Position numbers and translations under genes: made by a program. Source: Terriglobales bacterium (GTDB lineage: Bacteria > Acidobacteriota > Terriglobia > Terriglobales > Acidobacteriaceae). From it: a stretch of 37,161 nt of DNA. Shown here one piece after another: positions 34,663 through 37,161 of this stretch (position 1 is the stretch's first letter; each line of letters starts with the position of its first letter). The notes below the pieces were generated by a model. The model had not been told where the DNA came from. It did not search any database and saw nothing but the letters and a program-made list of their open reading frames with translations. The stretch covers positions 1 through 37,161 of the forward strand of contig DASPRM010000111.1 in NCBI GenBank assembly GCA_035624455.1. Direction: 5' to 3'.

Positions 34663-34752
34663 TGGCGGAGAGAGAGGGATTCGAACCCTCGATACCCTTT
34701 CGAGTATACACGCTTTCCAAGCGTGCGCCTTCAGCCACTCGGCCATCTCTCC
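34663..34752 (-). tRNA. tRNA-Ser(GGA)
   Basis: The minus strand from 34752 to 34663 folds as a class II tRNA. The acceptor GGAGAGA pairs with TCTCTCC, followed by discriminator G and an encoded CCA. The D-arm is GGCCGAGTGGCTGAAGGC, the anticodon loop is CTTGGAAAG with GGA anticodon (reads serine UCC/UCU), the variable arm is long (TATACTCGAAAGGGTATCG), and the T-loop is GTTCGAATC. Long variable arm and GGA together identify serine. Confidence 0.97.
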
Positions 34753-34808
34753 GGCGCTGCTCGCAGAAGCTGATTTATTCTAGCAGGAAGTGCTCTGACC
34801 TCTGGCGC

Positions 34809-35294
34809 CTAGTCCTCTTCCTCTTCTTCCTTCAACTGCTGCGCCAGATAGTTTTGTATGCCCATCTCGTTAATGGAGTGCAGCTGCGCTTCCAGCCAGT
34901 CGATATGGTGCTCTTCGTCAGTCAGGATGTGCTCCAGCAGCTCGCGCGAGCCAGCATCGTTCTGCGCGCTGGCGGTGTGGATGCCGTCGTTCAGCCGTTT
35001 CACCGCATCGTATTCCAGCTGCACGTCATTCTTGAACTGCTGTTCTACCGTTTGACCGATGTTGATCTTGAAGTAGTCGCTCATGTTGGGCGTGCCGTCG
35101 AGGTAGAGGATGCGCTCCATCAGCTTCTCGGCGTGCGTCATCTCTTCTATTGATTCCTTGCGGACTAGGTTTGCCAGCCGCTCATAGCCCCAGTTCTCGC
35201 ACATCTCGGCGTGCAGGAAATACTGATTGATTGCGGTCAATTCTGCCTTCAGGACTTCGTTCAGCACGGCAATTACCTTAGGATCGCCCTTCAT
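34809..35294 (-). CDS. bfr: Bacterioferritin
   Basis: This 161-residue ferritin-like four-helix protein stores iron in a 24-mer. The di-iron ligands are all in place: E18, E51, H54, E94, E127 and H130. The heme ligand is M52 (IEEMTHAEKLMERIL), giving heme between subunits. The KGDPKVIAVLNEVLKAELTAINQYFLHA start is typical. The C-terminus is acidic (KEEEEED). It has an ATG at 35294; no Bfd is near. Located beside tRNA-Ser, with no operon partner. Confidence 0.96.
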   Translation of the reverse strand: MKGDPKVIAVLNEVLKAELTAINQYFLHAEMCENWGYERLANLVRKESIEEMTHAEKLMERILYLDGTPNMSDYFKINIGQTVEQQFKNDVQLEYDAVKRLNDGIHTASAQNDAGSRELLEHILTDEEHHIDWLEAQLHSINEMGIQNYLAQQLKEEEEED

Positions 35295-35397
35295 ACCTGC
35301 TCCTTCAAATGACGCTCACGGCTGCCGCACGCACCCGTTCCCCGCAATGCGCGCTTTCGTGTATGGATTGAGGACGGGGAATTCTAGCAGAAGGGAT

Positions 35398-35584
35398 TGC
35401 ACGGAGCACGGAGCACGCAGCAGTCAGCACTCAGTAATTAGCACTTGGGAGTCGTCGCGGCCCTTACCAGTGGCAGTTAGCAGTTCGCAGAGCAGCTAAG
35501 AAGGTGTAATGCCCCGCCCTAACCAAAAAAGCGGGCTAGCGAGGGCATCCTCAAGTTTATCGGCTGATTGCTGACTGCTGATTA
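35398..35584. repeat. Short tandem motifs and TCAGCA-type microrepeats
   Basis: The space between bfr and the regulator gene holds tandem heptamers (GAGCACG-like, about 35398-35417), then a TCAGCACTCAGTA cluster (about 35422-35435) and a GCTGATTGCTGACTGCTG cluster (35563-35580) running into the regulator's stop. Similar motifs recur at 36875-36893 and 37009-37027. A GC-rich inverted repeat surrounds a six-A run near 35512-35548. No gene is seen. Confidence 0.5.
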
Positions 35585-36388
35585 ATCCGAGTTCATTTGC
35601 AGCGGCTTGTCGGTATCGAGGCCGTTGCCGTTGCCGTTCTTGACGGGAGGATTCGGAGTATTTTCCAGCAGCCGGTGATGCACGCAGTAGAGCGCGAGTT
35701 CGAGGCGATCGGAGACACCCAGCTTGTCGTAAACCCGGCGCAGATAATTTTTGACCACCTGTTCGGTCGTTCCGATCTCACGCGCGATGTCTTTGTTCTT
35801 CATTCCCTGCGCCACACAGGAGACGATCAGCAGTTCCTTATCGGTCAGGCGATTCTTCGATCGCGGCGAGCCCACCATGGATGATTGTGAGCGGTAAGCT
35901 TCAATCACCCAGTTAACGCCCTGATTGTCGAGCCAGGTCTCGCCTGCCGCCACCTTGCGCACGCACCGGATAAGCAGGTCGGGAGCGATATTGCGCGAGA
36001 TCATGCCGCGCACACCACGCCGCAGATAGTCAACGGTCTGATTCTCGTCCAAATCGCCAGTGGTGATCACGATCTTCAAATTGGGGGCGCGTTTGACAAC
36101 TTCGGAAATCGCCTCCGCCGGATTGGGGGTGAGGCGCGCCTCAAACAACAACACGTCGGCGGGATGCTTGGTCACTGCCGCCAGGGTCTGGCCCAGCGTT
36201 TCGGCTTGCGCCACCATGCGGATGTCATCTTCCAGCGCCAACACCTTGCGTACGCCTACGCGGAAGATGGCTTGAGTGTCGGCAACAATCAGGCGGATCC
36301 CTTCGGTCGGCAGCGTTGCTTCGCCGGGCTCCGCCCCAGCAGACGGTTTCGTCCCATTGGCTGGCGTCTTGTCCGGCCCCGTGGCCAT
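35582..36388 (-). CDS. NarL/LuxR-type regulator with degenerate receiver
   Basis: This 268-residue protein has a disordered N-terminus (about 28 residues), a receiver domain (about 30-145) and a LuxR/GerE helix-turn-helix (about 200-250: LTDKELLIVSCVAQGMKNKD, EIGTTEQVVKNYLRRVYDKL). The receiver lacks key residues: the first acidic pair reads A36-D37 (IVADT), the phosphoacceptor Asp is E83 (LLFEAR) and the conserved Lys is R132 (MISRN). It may work without phosphorylation. The ATG at 36388 follows AAGGGG by 7 bases; a longer frame to 36469 is rejected. It starts 13 bases after the PilZ gene. Confidence 0.85.
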   Translation of the reverse strand: MATGPDKTPANGTKPSAGAEPGEATLPTEGIRLIVADTQAIFRVGVRKVLALEDDIRMVAQAETLGQTLAAVTKHPADVLLFEARLTPNPAEAISEVVKRAPNLKIVITTGDLDENQTVDYLRRGVRGMISRNIAPDLLIRCVRKVAAGETWLDNQGVNWVIEAYRSQSSMVGSPRSKNRLTDKELLIVSCVAQGMKNKDIAREIGTTEQVVKNYLRRVYDKLGVSDRLELALYCVHHRLLENTPNPPVKNGNGNGLDTDKPLQMNSD

Positions 36389-36401
36389 GGTGGTTCCCCT
36401 T

Positions 36402-36722
36402 CTATCCCCGTTCGAATCGATACTCATCGATGACCGCCGCAACTGCCCTCCGGCCGTCTTCTGCGGCACAACGCACTACGCGCCCGGCGCCGCTGACTTG
36501 CACATTAGAGGGGGTCCCGATGACATCTGCGGGGATGGAAATCGTGAATTCGATATTGGCACCCACCGACATGTCGGTGTCCGTATCGAAGAGAACCCCA
36601 CACGCGGAAATGTTCTGCGTCCGCCCGCTGAGCGATACCGAGCTGGTTTTAATAAACATCGGCAGCCGTAGGGGGAAACGAACTGCGCTCCGCAATTCCG
36701 AGATGTTTCCGTTGTTGAACAC
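36402..36722 (-). CDS. PilZ domain protein
   Basis: This 106-residue protein is a single PilZ domain. The c-di-GMP binding signature is complete: RSAVR (RxxxR) near residue 11-15 and NISACG (N-x-S-x-x-G) near 38-43, on a beta barrel (GVLFDTDTDMSVGANIEFTI ... GRVVRCAAEDGRRAVAAVI). The start is GTG 36722 (MFNNGNIS), with GAGGGG rather far upstream (15 bases). It precedes the degenerate-receiver regulator by 13 bases, so the pair is probably an operon that joins c-di-GMP sensing to transcription control. Confidence 0.88.
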   Translation of the reverse strand: MFNNGNISELRSAVRFPLRLPMFIKTSSVSLSGRTQNISACGVLFDTDTDMSVGANIEFTISIPADVIGTPSNVQVSGAGRVVRCAAEDGRRAVAAVIDEYRFERG

Positions 36723-37037
36723 GCAGGCTACAGAGTACCCCTCACTTTGGCTGGCGCAAACATTACTAAAGTATTAAAAAACGGGTACTTCGGCGGATTT
36801 GAAGAAGGTACAAGCGGGGCTTCTGAGCACTCGAAAGGTCTCGCCAAAGGGGTTAGACGGCAGGGGCCATCAGTGGTCAGTAGTCAGTAGTCTTTACTCA
36901 GCAAATCGCGCTCGGCTAGAACTTGAGGGTGCCCCACTCTAGCCGCCTTTAGGCTTGGGTGGGGTAGTTCATTCCAGCCGCTGCCACAGCTAATGCCACT
37001 AATGAGGGTGCTGATTGTTGACTACTGAGAAGTGGTC
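36723..37037. other. Repeat-rich intergenic region
   Basis: These 315 bases between the PilZ gene and the transposase fragment have no gene. They hold a tandem TCAGTAG heptamer (36875-36893), the third copy of the dispersed hairpin (36925-36970) and a TGATTGTTGACTACTGA motif (37012-37028). The IS end should lie just before 37038, but I cannot place its inverted repeat. Confidence 0.5.
36925..36970 (+). repeat. Dispersed hairpin repeat, copy C
   Basis: Bases GAGGGTGCCCCACTC...GGGTGGGGTAG repeat the copies at 20-60 and 2634-2685. The arms TGCCCCACTCTAGCC and GGCTTGGGTGGGGTA form a stem of about 15 pairs with two to three mismatches. It lies upstream of the PilZ gene, beside the IS fragment. 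Confidence 0.75.
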
Positions 37038-37161
37038 TCACAAACGTCTCAGCAGGATCAACATGGATGCCAGTTGAATCATGCCGAGGAAGTTTGCGCT
37101 ATGTCGTTCCCAACGCACCAGCAGGCGCCGGAAGTTCTTCAGCCAGGCGAAGAGGCGCTCG
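37038..37161 (-). mobile_element. IS5-type transposase, C-terminal fragment cut by the window
   Basis: The minus-strand frame reads [20 protein letters not shown] followed by [20 protein letters not shown] and a TGA at 37038-37040. It is the C-terminal end of IS5-family (IS427/IS1031-like) transposases, with the conserved W-x-x-NFRRL and YERHxxNFLG-type motif (here [10 protein letters not shown]). The rest lies beyond the right edge, so completeness is unknown. Confidence 0.85.

Overview
The window looks like chromosomal DNA of an Acidobacteriota (Terriglobia / Koribacter-like) bacterium. This is inferred from content: two Oar-like TonB-dependent receptors with an N-terminal carboxypeptidase-regulatory domain, long TPR proteins, an FG-GAP/VCBS plus ASPIC/UnbV (CRTAC1-type) protein, and many short hairpin repeats between genes. 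GC content is moderate to high. No plasmid or phage genes are seen. An IS5-type transposase fragment is cut by the right edge.

Layout, left to right. (1) 89-4414, minus strand: an amino-acid permease, then a two-subunit 3-oxoacid CoA-transferase (scoA, scoB) with an unknown 95-aa gene between the subunits, then an RBBP9-type hydrolase. (2) 4514-11036, minus strand: an aromatic amino-acid block transcribed trpC-trpF-trpB-trpA-aroQ-DAHP synthase-tyrA. It ends in a secreted-protein gene that appears frameshifted. trpE, trpG and trpD are absent. (3) 11166-15937, plus strand: a small membrane protein, ilvE, a YCII-like protein, a maleylpyruvate-isomerase/DinB-fold protein, and an arsenic operon arsR-arsM-arsC. 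(4) 16006-27212, minus strand: an Oar-like receptor followed, after an intrinsic terminator, by two TPR proteins, a parvulin-TPR-FG-GAP-ASPIC/UnbV fusion and a SCO1-like copper protein. (5) 27686-29224, plus strand: a BNR/sialidase-fold lipoprotein. (6) 29246-34483, minus strand: an AsmA-like protein, a small His/Cys-rich membrane protein, a second Oar-like receptor and a rhodanese. (7) 34572-37161: tRNA-Ser(GGA) with a broken tRNA 3' tail beside it, bacterioferritin, a LuxR-type regulator with a degenerate receiver domain, a PilZ protein, dispersed repeats and the IS5-type fragment.

How the genes work together. The DAHP synthase, chorismate mutase and prephenate dehydrogenase supply chorismate-derived tyrosine/phenylalanine precursors beside four tryptophan enzymes. 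The ars genes would reduce arsenate, methylate arsenite and sense As(III). The best candidate for an undescribed system is the TPR-TPR-parvulin/CRTAC1-SCO operon (16006-23659), which joins a putative periplasmic chaperone/scaffold to a copper-handling thioredoxin-fold protein next to an outer-membrane receptor. A second candidate is the receptor at 29725-32448 with its small HHH/CxxC membrane protein. All functions are read from motifs and context; no database search was run.
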